From NCBI RefSeq assembly GCF_005298075.1, contig NZ_SZZH01000001.1, positions 2,046,001-2,110,000 on the forward strand: 64,000 nucleotides of DNA. Reading direction: 5' to 3'. The notes under the pieces were generated by a model. It saw nothing but the letters and a program-made list of their open reading frames with translations, did no database searches and was not told the DNA's origin. The position numbers and the translations under genes are program-made. The stretch comes from Nakamurella flava (lineage in GTDB: Bacteria > Actinomycetota > Actinomycetes > Mycobacteriales > Nakamurellaceae). Shown here piece by piece: positions 27,019 through 36,262 of the stretch; the first letter of the stretch is position 1; every line of letters starts with the position of its first letter.

Positions 27019-27175
27019 TCGAACCGGCCCGGTCCCGGTGCGCGACCTCTCGCCGCGCACTGGGGCCCTCGATCAGCTCCAACCACCCAGGGCGGCGACG
27101 TCCGCCCGCGACACACCAGACCTCCGCCGACCAGTAGGCATCGATCCCGAATCCCCCCAGCGTTGAGGAAGCACC

Positions 27176-28189
27176 ATGCGAAGCATCGTCACCGGCGGCG
27201 CCGGCTTCATCGGCAGCCACCTGACCGAACTACTGCTCGAACAGGGCGACGAGGTGGTCGCGCTCGACGATCTGTCGACCGGCCGCCTGGAGAACCTGAA
27301 CCGCGCCGTCCGGCACCCCCACTTCATCTTCGTCGAGGGCGACATCCGCGACACCGCTCTGGTCGACCGGGTCGTCGACGGCGCCGATCGCGTGTTCCAC
27401 CTCGCCGCCGCGGTCGGCGTGCGGATCATCGTCGACCATCCGCTGGAAAGCCTGCGCACCAACATCCACGGCACCGAGTCGGTCCTCGAGGCCTGTCGCC
27501 GTCACTCGGTCGCCCTCCTGCTCGCCTCGACCAGCGAGATCTACGGCAAGAACACCGCGGATGCGCTCTCCGAGGACGCCGATCGCATCCTCGGGTCACC
27601 GTTGAAGTCGCGCTGGACGTACGCGGCGGCCAAGGGCATCGACGAGGCGTTCGCCCACGCCTACTGGCAGCAGTTCGACCTGCCCGTGACGATCGTCCGC
27701 CTGTTCAACACGGTCGGTCCCCGACAGACCGGCCGGTACGGGATGGTCGTGCCGAACCTGGTCGGGCAGGCCCTGCGCGGCGAACCGCTGACCGTCTACG
27801 GCGACGGCCGCCAGACCCGCTGCTTCTCCTATGTGCACGACATCGTCCCCGCGATGGTCCGGCTGCAGGAGGAGCCCAGGAGCGTCGGGCGGGCATTCAA
27901 CCTGGGCGGCTCGTTCGAGGTGTCGATCCTCGACCTGGCCGAACGGATCGTCCAACTGCTCGACAGCCCCAGTCGTATCGAACTGGTGCCCTACGAGCGG
28001 GCCTACGGACCCGGCTACGAGGACATGCGCCGTCGGGTACCGGACAACACCCTGTCCCGTGAGCTCGTCGGGTTTGCCCCGACCACCACGCTCGACGAGA
28101 TCATCCGGGCCGTTGCCCAGGACCGGGCCAGCCGGATGGCCACCCAGATCGGGGCGTCCGGGCTGCCGGCCCCGTCGCCCGCGAGGTGA
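27176..28189 (+). CDS. NAD-dependent nucleotide-sugar epimerase/dehydratase
   Basis: A 337-residue extended short-chain dehydrogenase. The NAD-binding motif GGAGFIGS is at residues 7-14, D31 follows the second strand, the catalytic serine/threonine region is LLASTSEIYG, and the YxxxK pair is Y149 and K153. The motif TRCFSYVHDIVPAM near the C-terminus is common to UDP-glucuronate decarboxylases and UDP-glucose or GlcNAc(A) 4-epimerases. With the UDP-sugar dehydrogenase in the same direction, a 4-epimerase or decarboxylase of a UDP-uronate is likely. The start has GAGGAAG upstream. Its stop overlaps the next gene by GTGA. Confidence 0.85.
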   Translation: MRSIVTGGAGFIGSHLTELLLEQGDEVVALDDLSTGRLENLNRAVRHPHFIFVEGDIRDTALVDRVVDGADRVFHLAAAVGVRIIVDHPLESLRTNIHGTESVLEACRRHSVALLLASTSEIYGKNTADALSEDADRILGSPLKSRWTYAAAKGIDEAFAHAYWQQFDLPVTIVRLFNTVGPRQTGRYGMVVPNLVGQALRGEPLTVYGDGRQTRCFSYVHDIVPAMVRLQEEPRSVGRAFNLGGSFEVSILDLAERIVQLLDSPSRIELVPYERAYGPGYEDMRRRVPDNTLSRELVGFAPTTTLDEIIRAVAQDRASRMATQIGASGLPAPSPAR

Positions 28190-29370
28190 GACGGTCGGAA
28201 TCCGACGGGCTCCCGTCCGGTCCGTCGTCGACGTCCGCGCTCCCCGACGTCGACGAACTGGATTCCTGGTACTTCGACGATCGACCCGCGTCGGTCCGGC
28301 TGCCCCGCGGCTACCGCGTTCTGCTGGTGATCCTGGTGACCCTGGTGCTGTTGTTGACCGCCGGCCTCGGTGCCCTGTGGTGGCGGGTCGCGACGCCGAC
28401 GCCCGCGCCGCTGGGCCATTCGCTCCCGGTCGTCATCGGCGCCGTGCCGTACTGGGACGAGGCTGAGGCCAGGCTCACCACCGAGGCGAGGGCCTCCGCG
28501 ATGACCACCACCTCGCCCTGGTCGTATGCGGTCACCGCCGACGGCGGCGTCGAGCTGCAACCCGGGCTCAGCGCAGACGGCGAACGCGCGCTGCACGACC
28601 GCTGGCGGCAGCAGGGCCTCCGCGTCGTCCCGACGATCGCCAACACCAGCCAGGGCCTCTGGGACACCGCGACGGTGTCCAGGGTCCTCGGGGACCCGCA
28701 GCTGCGGGACGCCCACGTCACCGCGATCGTCGCCCTGGTGCAGGACGAGGGGTTCGAGGGGATCCAGATCGACTACGAGGACCTGCCGGCCACCGACCGG
28801 GATCCGTTCTCCGCCTTCCTGTCCGCGCTCGGACCGGCCCTGCGCGCACAGGGCAAGATCCTCTACGTCACCGTGCACGTCAAGGAGGACGACGCCGGGT
28901 ACGACGAGCGCAACCGGGCGCAGGACTACGCCGCGATCGGTCAGGCCGCCGACCTGGTCTGTCTGATGGCCTACGACTGGCACTGGAGCACGGGCCCCAG
29001 CGGACCGATCGCCCCCTACGACTGGGTCGACCGGGTGCTGCGCTACTCCGTCACCCAGATCCCGCCGGAGAAGCTCGTTCTCGGCGTCGGCCTGTTCGGC
29101 TACGACTGGGTCGGTACCACCGCGGACAACGTGACCTGGCGTCAGGTGGTCGCACTGGCCGCTCAGCACCAGGTGGACGAGCAGTGGGATGTCGGGGCCC
29201 AGTCCCCCCACTTCTCCTACACCGTCGACGGGGTGACCCACGAGGTCTGGTACGAGAACGGGAGGAGCGTGAACGCCAAGTTCGATCTCGCGCGGCGCTA
29301 CGGCCTACAGGGCATCGAGCTGTGGCGACTCGGCGCCGAGGACCCGTCGATCTGGGACCCGGGTCCGTGA
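28186..29370 (+). CDS. Membrane-anchored GH18-type glycoside hydrolase
   Basis: A 394-residue protein with a cytoplasmic N-terminus (1-45), one membrane anchor (about 46-66, VLLVILVTLVLLLTAGLGAL) and an external GH18 TIM barrel. The active-site strand GFEGIQIDYEDL carries the catalytic acid E198 with D196. The first aspartate of the canonical DxxDxDxE motif is replaced by glutamate, as in some YaaH/SleL relatives. LMAYDWHW is the late-strand motif typical of the family. It probably cleaves N-acetylglucosamine-containing glycan at the cell surface. The GTG at 28186 is fixed by overlap with the epimerase stop, and its own stop overlaps the next gene. Confidence 0.85.
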   Translation: MRRSESDGLPSGPSSTSALPDVDELDSWYFDDRPASVRLPRGYRVLLVILVTLVLLLTAGLGALWWRVATPTPAPLGHSLPVVIGAVPYWDEAEARLTTEARASAMTTTSPWSYAVTADGGVELQPGLSADGERALHDRWRQQGLRVVPTIANTSQGLWDTATVSRVLGDPQLRDAHVTAIVALVQDEGFEGIQIDYEDLPATDRDPFSAFLSALGPALRAQGKILYVTVHVKEDDAGYDERNRAQDYAAIGQAADLVCLMAYDWHWSTGPSGPIAPYDWVDRVLRYSVTQIPPEKLVLGVGLFGYDWVGTTADNVTWRQVVALAAQHQVDEQWDVGAQSPHFSYTVDGVTHEVWYENGRSVNAKFDLARRYGLQGIELWRLGAEDPSIWDPGP

Positions 29371-30140
29371 CCCGGCGCCGACCGGCGCTGCCGCTCGGCG
29401 TGGTCGCGCTGACGGGACTCGTCGTGGCCTGCGCGGGACCGGCCACGGCCGCCCCTGGCTCCGACGCGCCGACCACCCCCGTCGGCCGCAACTACCCCTG
29501 GCACACCGACATCGTCGCCACCACATTCTGGGTGGGTGAGGTGTTCGATCCGACTGCCGAGGACGGCAGTCAGGTCTACTCGACGTACGACGCCGCCTGG
29601 ATGGTGCACTACGGCGGGTGCGACGGCGTCGTGGTGGACGGCGTGTGCGGGACCGAACCGCGCTCGGCCGACAACGACTGGTTCCCGACCGCCATGACTC
29701 CGCTGGAGAACCCGTTCTACCTGGACCTGCCGTTCGACGACGTCAACGATGCGGCCGCATTCGCCCGGCGCGGCGCCGTCATCCCCTGGGCGCACGACCC
29801 GCCGTACCGGGACCTGCTCGCGGCCGGGGACGTCTCGCTGATGAAGAACCGGTGGGTGCAGATCCGCCGGGGTGACCGCAGCTGTTACGCCCAGATCCAG
29901 GACGCCGGGCCCGGACAGTACGACGACGCCGACTACGTCTTCGGCAGCGATGATCGCCGGCCGCTCAACCAGGAGTTCAACGGCGCCGGCATGGACGTCA
30001 GCCCCGCCGTCAACGGCTGCCTGGGATTCACCGACCTGAACGGTGAGAACGACCGCGTCGATTGGCGTTTCGTCGACGACGCGGATGTTCCCGTCGGCCC
30101 GTGGCGCAATCTGGTCACCACCAGCGGGGTGACCGGCTGA
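29367..30140 (+). CDS. Secreted protein of unknown function, paralogue 2
   Basis: A 257-residue exported protein, the last gene of the dehydrogenase-deacetylase-epimerase-hydrolase operon, started by a GTGA overlap with the GH18 gene. The signal peptide ends around residue 30 (GPATAA). Shared signatures with the gene at 21322 are IVATTFWVGEVFD, ENPFYLDLPFDDV, KNRWVQI, CYAQIQDAGPG and GAGMDVSPAVNGCLGF. It lacks the cysteine-containing insertion of paralogue 1. Its position next to a polymer hydrolase supports a role in handling the exported polymer. The double-psi beta-barrel assignment is only a suggestion. Confidence 0.75.
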   Translation: MTRRRPALPLGVVALTGLVVACAGPATAAPGSDAPTTPVGRNYPWHTDIVATTFWVGEVFDPTAEDGSQVYSTYDAAWMVHYGGCDGVVVDGVCGTEPRSADNDWFPTAMTPLENPFYLDLPFDDVNDAAAFARRGAVIPWAHDPPYRDLLAAGDVSLMKNRWVQIRRGDRSCYAQIQDAGPGQYDDADYVFGSDDRRPLNQEFNGAGMDVSPAVNGCLGFTDLNGENDRVDWRFVDDADVPVGPWRNLVTTSGVTG

Positions 30141-30515
30141 TCAGGCCGTCGGGCGACGCATCGCGTGCCGGAGGGCCTGGACCGCCTCGTAGAGGTCGGC
30201 CTCCAGCAACTCGGCCTCCGGCGTGCCGGCGAGCGGCGGGAGCGGACGGATCCGATCACGCACCACCATGAGCAGGGTGGTCATGCGGACCGCCACCTCG
30301 AACGGCAACTGACCGCGTTGCCGGTGTTCGTGGACCATACCCAGCAACAGGACCACGGCGTCGACGGCGTCCTGCTCGCCGACGCAGGCCCGGGCATCAC
30401 CGGTGGGGGTCTCGACCCCGGCGAGTGGACCGAGCAGCAGCTGGGTCGCCGCCTGGTGCAGGCGCTGCTCGAAGCTCGGCGGGCCGGGCTGCTCACAGGC
30501 GGGTTCGACTGGCAT
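30141..30515 (-). CDS. Small conserved hypothetical protein downstream of mfd
   Basis: A 124-residue acidic, probably all-helical cytoplasmic protein (for example EVAVRMTTLLMVVRDRIRPLPP). No motif is recognised. Its stop codon is immediately adjacent to the stop of the convergent secreted-protein gene, leaving no room for a terminator between them. The ATG at 30515 has a short G-rich sequence just upstream. It lies 137 bases after mfd in the same direction and may be co-transcribed with it. Confidence 0.55.
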   Translation of the reverse strand: MPVEPACEQPGPPSFEQRLHQAATQLLLGPLAGVETPTGDARACVGEQDAVDAVVLLLGMVHEHRQRGQLPFEVAVRMTTLLMVVRDRIRPLPPLAGTPEAELLEADLYEAVQALRHAMRRPTA

Positions 30516-30652
30516 ACCCCAGTTGACCTCAGCACCGCGATTTGGGCAAGAATGCCGGTGTACCCCAAAGTTCGGGGGCGGTTCGCATTCCGGAACCCGT
30601 AGCCACATCGCGTCGCGTGCGGTAGGGGCCCCGCCCAACCCACCGTTTCGCA

Positions 30653-33600
30653 TCAGCCCACCCGCACCGGCACCAGATCGTCCAGCACCCGCTCCAGCCA
30701 GGCCAGGAGCTCCCGGTCCCGCATGGCCGGCGCCCCGAGGCGATCGCCCACGGTCGGCGGCTTGAGTGTCAGCGTGGAGGTCAGGGCCCGGTACTTCGAG
30801 CCCGGGTAGAGCCGGGCCAGTCGCATCTGCCCGGACTCGGGCAGTTCGACGGGCGTGATGCGGATGCCCTGCGGTCCCTGCGCGATCTCGGTGACCCCGG
30901 CGGCGCGGGCCCGCTGTCGGAACGCGGCGACCGCGAGGAGGTTCTCGACGAGTTCGCCGGGTGCGCCGTACCGGTCGGTGAGTTCCTCGCGGACGGCGTC
31001 GATGTCCTGCGGGGTGAACGCGCCGGCGATCCGGCGGTAGGCATCGAGCCGCAGGCGTTCGACGGGGATGTACTCCTGCGGCAGGGTCGCGTCGATGGGC
31101 AGCTCGACCCGGACCTCCGCCGGTTCCTCGACCGGCTCGGACCCGTCCGCGGACCCCTTGGCCCCGGCCGCCTTCTTGAACGCGGTGACCGCCTCGCCGA
31201 CCAGTCGCACGTACAGGTCGAAGCCGACGCCGGCGATGTGCCCGCTCTGCTCGGCGCCGAGAATTGAACCGGCGCCGCGGATCTCGAGGTCCTTCATGGC
31301 CACGGCCATGCCGGCGCCCAGGTCCGAGTTCTGCGCGATGGTGGCCAGCCGATCGTGGGCGGTCTCGGTCAGCGGCTTCTCTGCCGGGTAGAGGAAGTAC
31401 GCGTAGCCGCGTTCGCGGCCACGTCCGACCCGCCCCCGCAACTGGTGCATCTGGGACAGCCCGAGGATCTCGGCGTGATCGACGATCAACGTGTTGGCGT
31501 TGGAGATGTCGAGGCCGGTCTCGACGATCGTGGTGCACACCAGCACGTCGTAGTCGCGGGCCCAGAACCCGTCGATGACCTTCTCCAGCATGTCCTCGTT
31601 CATCTGCCCGTGGGCGATGGCGATCCGCGCCTCGGGGACCGCCTCGCGCAGCCGCTTGGCGACGGCCTCGATGTCCGAGACCCGGTTGTGGACGAAGAAC
31701 ACCTGTCCGTCGCGCAGCAGCTCACGCCGCACCGCGGCGGCGACGAGCCGGTCGTCGTAGGCGCCGACGTACGTCAGGATCGGGTGCCGCTCCTCGGGAG
31801 GCGTTGCGATGGTGGACATCTCGCGGATACCGGCCAGGCTCATCTCCAGGGTCCGCGGGATCGGGGTGGCCGACATGGTGAGCATGTCGACGTGCGCCCG
31901 CATCGCCGTGATGTGTTCCTTGTGCTCGACGCCGAACCGCTGCTCCTCGTCGACGATGACCAGGCCCAGGTCCTTCCAGCGGATGCTGGGCTGCAGCAGC
32001 CGGTGGGTGCCGATGACGATGTCGACGGTGCCGTCCGCCAGCCCCTTCACGGTCTCGGACGCCTCGCTGGCGTCGGTGAACCGGGACAGCCCGCGCACCT
32101 TGACCGGGAAGGCGGCCATCCGCCCACTGAAGGTCGAAAGATGTTGCTGGGCAAGCAGTGTCGTCGGTACGAGGATGGCGACCTGCTTGCCGTCCTGGAC
32201 CGCTTTGAAGGCCGCCCGCACGGCGATCTCGGTCTTGCCGTAGCCGACGTCGCCGGAGATGACCCGGTCCATCGGGACCGGACGTTCCATGTCGAGCTTG
32301 ACCTCGTCGATGGCCGCCATCTGGTCGGGGGTCTCGGTGTACGGGAACGCGTCCTCCAGCTCCCGCTGCCACGGGGTGTCGGCGGCGAAGGCGTGCCCGG
32401 GCGCCGACGCGCGGGCCGCGTACAGCTGTACTAGCTTCGCGGCGATCTCCCGCACGGCCTTGCGGGCCCGGCCCTTGGTCTTGGCCCAGTCGGACCCACC
32501 GAGCTTGTTGAGGATGGGGATCTCCCCGCCGACGTACCGGGACAGCAGGTCCAGCGCGTCGGTCGGAACGAACAACCGGTCGCCCGGCTGGCCCCGCTTG
32601 GACGGCGCGTACTCGACCACCAGGTACTCGCGGACCGCGCCACCGGAGGTCCGCTGGACCATGTCGATGTACTTGCCGATGCCGTGCTGGGCGTGCACGA
32701 CGTGGTCCCCCGGCTTGAGGGCCAGCGGATCGACCGCGTTGCGGCGGCGGGCCGGCATCCGCGTCCCGGCGACCTCACCGCCGGCCCCTCGGGTGCCGGT
32801 CAGGTCGGCCTCGGTCACGATCGCCAGGCCGCTGTCGCGCAACACGAAGCCATGGTCCAGCCGACCACAGGTGACGGTGACGACGTCCCGGTTCGGGGCC
32901 TCGGTGAGCGGTTCGGCGACGACGACGCCGAGGTCGGCCTCGGCGACCCGCTCGGCGGCGCGCGCCGCCGTCCCGGAGCCGGCCACGACCAGGACGGTCG
33001 ACCCGCCCGTGCTGCGCCGTTCCTGGGCGTCGGCGACGGCCGCGGACAGTTCCCCCCGGTACAGCGGCGCGGCCACCACCGCGGGCTCGTCCTCCTCCGC
33101 CGCGGCGTCGGTGCCCGCCGCCGGATCGGAGGCCTCGCCGGCGGCCCCGGCGCCGAAGGGGCTGATCCGCCAGATCGGCAGCTCGGCGTCCCGGCAGACG
33201 TCCAGCACCTCGGCCAGCGTCCAGTAGGCCGACGAGCCCAGGTCGATCGGGGCCTTGCCGCCGGTCGCCGCAGCCATCCACGACGCGGCCAGGAACTCCT
33301 GCCCGGTGCGGACCAGGTCGTCGGCCCGGGTGCGGATCCGCTCGGGGTCGGCGAGCACGACGTGCGTCCCGGCCCGCACCAGCTGGGGCAGCAGCTCGAG
33401 CCCGCCGTCGGCCTCACTGCCGGAACCGACGAGCACGGGAATCAGCGACTCCATGCCCTCGACGGTGATGCCGTTGGCCAGGTTGTCGAGCATCTGGGCC
33501 AGCGTCGGGTCACCCGTGGCGTTCGCCGAGAGGGACTTCGCCCGGTCGCGGACCTCGTCGGTCAGCAGGATTTCCCGGCACGGCGGGGCGATCAGCTCGC

Positions 33601-34327
33601 CGACGGCGGCGTCGTCCCCGGACAGCGAGCGCTGGTCCAGGACACCGAACATGCGGATGTCGCTGATCTCGTCGCCCCAGAACTCGATCCGCGACGGGTG
33701 GTCGGCGGTCGGCGGGAAGATGTCGAGAATGCCGCCGCGGACCGCGATCTCGCCGCGCTTCTCGACCAGCTCGACCCGGTTGTAGGCCAGTGCGACGAGC
33801 TGCTCGGTGAGCTCGGTGAGGTCGCGCTCGTCGCCGACCCGCAGTCGCACCGGGGCCATGTCCCCCAGCCCTGGAGCCATCGGCTGGATCATCGACCGCA
33901 CGGTGGCCACCACCACGGACGGGTAGCCGGCCGGCTCGTCGTCTGGGTGGGCCAGGCGGCGCAGGGTCGACAGACGCCGACCGACCGTGTCCGCCCGCGG
34001 GGACAACCGTTCGTGCGGCAGCGTCTCCCAGGACGGGAAGAGGGCCACCCGGTGGTCACCGATCAGGTCGCCGACGGCAGCCGCCGCGACCTCCGCCTCC
34101 CGACCCGTCGCGGTCACCAGCAGCACCGGCACCCCGGTCCCCACCCTGGATCCGACGCCCTCGGCCAGCAGAGCGGCCACGAACGGCCGGACGGCGGGCG
34201 GGGCCACGATGCGGTGCGTGATCGATCCGGCAGCCGCGCCGATGCCGGCGAAGAAGGCGTCCTGCGCCACCGCCGACACCAACCCGTGCAGGGCGCCGTG
34301 TGCCGTGACCTGTGCCGTCTTGCCCAT
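30653..34327 (-). CDS. mfd: Transcription-repair coupling factor Mfd
   Basis: A 1224-residue ATP-dependent DNA translocase that removes RNA polymerase stalled at lesions and recruits UvrA. The N-terminal UvrB-homology module ([19 protein letters not shown]) comes first. The RNA polymerase-interacting CarD-like domain follows around residues 535-610 ([16 protein letters not shown]). The helicase core has Walker [11 protein letters not shown] near residue 690 and the DEEQ box near 790. The C-terminal TRCF domain closes the protein. An Ala-rich insertion (residues about 390-410, [17 protein letters not shown]) makes it slightly longer than usual. The ATG at 34327 was chosen over upstream in-frame ATGs because GGGAGA lies just before it and conservation begins there. 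Confidence 0.96.
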   Translation of the reverse strand: MGKTAQVTAHGALHGLVSAVAQDAFFAGIGAAAGSITHRIVAPPAVRPFVAALLAEGVGSRVGTGVPVLLVTATGREAEVAAAAVGDLIGDHRVALFPSWETLPHERLSPRADTVGRRLSTLRRLAHPDDEPAGYPSVVVATVRSMIQPMAPGLGDMAPVRLRVGDERDLTELTEQLVALAYNRVELVEKRGEIAVRGGILDIFPPTADHPSRIEFWGDEISDIRMFGVLDQRSLSGDDAAVGELIAPPCREILLTDEVRDRAKSLSANATGDPTLAQMLDNLANGITVEGMESLIPVLVGSGSEADGGLELLPQLVRAGTHVVLADPERIRTRADDLVRTGQEFLAASWMAAATGGKAPIDLGSSAYWTLAEVLDVCRDAELPIWRISPFGAGAAGEASDPAAGTDAAAEEDEPAVVAAPLYRGELSAAVADAQERRSTGGSTVLVVAGSGTAARAAERVAEADLGVVVAEPLTEAPNRDVVTVTCGRLDHGFVLRDSGLAIVTEADLTGTRGAGGEVAGTRMPARRRNAVDPLALKPGDHVVHAQHGIGKYIDMVQRTSGGAVREYLVVEYAPSKRGQPGDRLFVPTDALDLLSRYVGGEIPILNKLGGSDWAKTKGRARKAVREIAAKLVQLYAARASAPGHAFAADTPWQRELEDAFPYTETPDQMAAIDEVKLDMERPVPMDRVISGDVGYGKTEIAVRAAFKAVQDGKQVAILVPTTLLAQQHLSTFSGRMAAFPVKVRGLSRFTDASEASETVKGLADGTVDIVIGTHRLLQPSIRWKDLGLVIVDEEQRFGVEHKEHITAMRAHVDMLTMSATPIPRTLEMSLAGIREMSTIATPPEERHPILTYVGAYDDRLVAAAVRRELLRDGQVFFVHNRVSDIEAVAKRLREAVPEARIAIAHGQMNEDMLEKVIDGFWARDYDVLVCTTIVETGLDISNANTLIVDHAEILGLSQMHQLRGRVGRGRERGYAYFLYPAEKPLTETAHDRLATIAQNSDLGAGMAVAMKDLEIRGAGSILGAEQSGHIAGVGFDLYVRLVGEAVTAFKKAAGAKGSADGSEPVEEPAEVRVELPIDATLPQEYIPVERLRLDAYRRIAGAFTPQDIDAVREELTDRYGAPGELVENLLAVAAFRQRARAAGVTEIAQGPQGIRITPVELPESGQMRLARLYPGSKYRALTSTLTLKPPTVGDRLGAPAMRDRELLAWLERVLDDLVPVRVG

Positions 34328-34411
34328 CGTCTTCTCCCACGTCCGTCGTCCCGGGGCGCCCATCACCGCCGAGCGGAGAAGAACCGCCGACCGGGCCCGG
34401 GCACACCCAAA

Positions 34412-34436
34412 ACCCCCCGTCCGGAGAACGGGGGGT
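34412..34436 (-). terminator. Hairpin with U-tract in the mfd leader
   Basis: A perfect 9-bp stem ACCCCCCGT/ACGGGGGGT with a 7-base loop is followed on the minus strand by TTTTGGGTG. It lies about 85 bases upstream of the mfd start, with no minus-strand gene before it. It is therefore either an attenuator of mfd or a barrier to antisense transcription from the glmU side. Confidence 0.55.
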
Positions 34437-34517
34437 GCCGGGAACCAGACTACGCCGGGCGGGGCCGCGCGGGAGGTGGGGAGAAGCGCGGCCAGCATGG
34501 AACAATGCAGCGGGCAT

Positions 34518-34588
34518 TCCGCCGTGGTGTAACGGCAGCACCTTGGATTTTGGTTCCAATGGTTCAGGTTCGAATCCTGGCGGCGGAG
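34518..34588 (+). tRNA. tRNA-Gln (anticodon TTG)
   Basis: A 71-base cloverleaf. The acceptor stem TCCGCCG (34518-34524) pairs with CGGCGGA (34581-34587), followed by discriminator G. The anticodon stem TTGGA/TCCAA encloses the loop TTTTGGT with anticodon TTG at 34550-34552. The T arm GTTCGAATC is canonical. CCA is not encoded. It reads CAA and, by wobble, CAG glutamine codons. Confidence 0.95.
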
Positions 34589-34668
34589 CACGCCCGGTCG
34601 GGTGGACGACGCGGCGGCGCCACCGGTTTCCCCGGACCGTCGACGGCCCCCCGACTACCATCCGGCCC

Positions 34669-36186
34669 GTGACCTCCCTCGGTGCCACATCCGCGTCGTC
34701 GTCCTCCGCCACTGCCGCCACTTCCCCGGCCGCCGTCATCGTGCTAGCCGCCGGCGCCGGCACCCGCATGAAGTCACGGCTGCCCAAGGTGCTGCATCCC
34801 ATCGCCGGACGTCCGCTGGTCTGGCACGCCCTGTCGTCGGCCGCGGGTCTGGCCCCGGGCCGGCTGGTCGCCGTGCTCGGACACGGGCGCGACGAGGTCC
34901 AGACGTGGCTCGACGGGCCCACCGGACTACCCCCGGTCACCGTGGCCGTGCAGGACGAGCAGCGCGGTACCGGCCATGCCGTCGCCTGCGCACTGGCGGC
35001 CACGGGTGCCGTCGACGGCACCGTCGTCGTCACCTACGGCGATGTACCGCTGCTGCGCTCGGAGACCCTGCAGGTGCTCCTGGACGAACACCGCCGTACC
35101 GACAGCGCGGTGACCGTGCTGTCGGCGATCGTGTCCGACCCCACCGGCTACGGCCGCATCGTCCGGGACGCCGACGGTCAGGTGGCCGGCATCGTCGAGC
35201 ACAAGGATGCCGACGACGCCCAGCGGGCCATCACCGAGATCAACTCCGGGGTGTACGCCTTCGACGGCCGGGTGCTGGCGGATGCGTTGACCCGCCTGTC
35301 GGACAGCAACGCCGCCGGCGAGCAGTACCTCACCGAGGTCGTCGAGATCGCCCGGGGCGACGGCCGCCGGGTCGGCGGCGTGGTGGCCGACGACCCTGTC
35401 GAGACCGAGGGCGTCAACGACCGGGTGCAACTCGCCGATCTCGCCCGGGTGCTCAACGACCGGATCGTCCGCGGGCACCAGCGCGCCGGGGTGACCGTGC
35501 AGGACCCGGCCACCACCTGGATCCACGCCGACGTCACCATCGGCGCCGACTCCGTGCTGCTGCCCGGCACCTCCCTGGAGGCCGGCACGGTCGTCGGGTC
35601 CGGTTGCACCATCGGCCCGGACACGACGCTCGTCGAGTGCACCGTGGACGACGGGGCGACGGTGGTGCGTTCCCAGGCCCAGGGGGCCCGCATCGGTGCC
35701 CGCGCCTCCGTCGGACCGTTCAGCTACTTGCGGCCGGGCGCCGACCTCGGACCGGACAGCAAGGTCGGCGCATTCGTCGAGGTGAAGAAGACCACCATCG
35801 GCGAGGGGTCGAAGGTCCCTCACCTGTCGTACGTGGGTGACACGAGCATCGGCGCCGGCGTCAACGTGGGGGCCGGCACCATCACGGCCAACTATGACGG
35901 TGCTCACAAGTTCGGCACGGTGATCGGCGACCACAGCTTCGTCGGCAGCAACACCACCCTGATTGCGCCGGTCAGGGTGGGCGACGGCGCCTACGTCGCC
36001 GCCGGATCGGCCATCACCGGCGACCTCGCCCCCGGTGAACTGGGCGTCGCCCGCGGCCGCCAGCGCAACATCCCCGGGTGGGTTCCGGCCCGCAAGCCCG
36101 ATTCAGCCGCCGCCCGCGCAGCGGCCGCCGCCGGTGGCCCGGAGTCCGGTGTCAGCGGAGCCGGTCCGGCGGAGGACAATCACTAG
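34669..36186 (+). CDS. glmU: Bifunctional GlcNAc-1-P uridyltransferase / GlcN-1-P acetyltransferase
   Basis: A 505-residue enzyme that makes UDP-GlcNAc, the precursor of peptidoglycan and of the surface polymer encoded upstream. The N-terminal pyrophosphorylase domain has LAAGAGTRMKS near residues 26-36, QRGTGHA near 100 and TYGDVPLL. The C-terminal left-handed beta-helix acetyltransferase domain has hexapeptide repeats and the segment NVGAGTITANYDG. The GTG at 34669 lacks a Shine-Dalgarno sequence. TACCAT lies about eight bases before it and could be a -10 box, so the transcript may be leaderless. The last 35 residues are an Ala-rich disordered tail. prs follows in the same direction, a pairing common in actinobacteria. 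Confidence 0.95.
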   Translation: MTSLGATSASSSSATAATSPAAVIVLAAGAGTRMKSRLPKVLHPIAGRPLVWHALSSAAGLAPGRLVAVLGHGRDEVQTWLDGPTGLPPVTVAVQDEQRGTGHAVACALAATGAVDGTVVVTYGDVPLLRSETLQVLLDEHRRTDSAVTVLSAIVSDPTGYGRIVRDADGQVAGIVEHKDADDAQRAITEINSGVYAFDGRVLADALTRLSDSNAAGEQYLTEVVEIARGDGRRVGGVVADDPVETEGVNDRVQLADLARVLNDRIVRGHQRAGVTVQDPATTWIHADVTIGADSVLLPGTSLEAGTVVGSGCTIGPDTTLVECTVDDGATVVRSQAQGARIGARASVGPFSYLRPGADLGPDSKVGAFVEVKKTTIGEGSKVPHLSYVGDTSIGAGVNVGAGTITANYDGAHKFGTVIGDHSFVGSNTTLIAPVRVGDGAYVAAGSAITGDLAPGELGVARGRQRNIPGWVPARKPDSAAARAAAAAGGPESGVSGAGPAEDNH

Positions 36187-36262
36187 GACCCCGCTGCCCG
36201 ACCTGGCGCCCGCCCCGCTTCCCAGTGCGCGCCACCACCTCCCCCGAAGGGTTTCCGCCGGC

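Noticed and set aside
34328-34591. N-terminal extension of Mfd through the tRNA-Gln region
   Set aside because: The extra residues are not Mfd-like, they cross a U-tract hairpin and a tRNA gene, and a ribosome site exists at the ATG at 34327.
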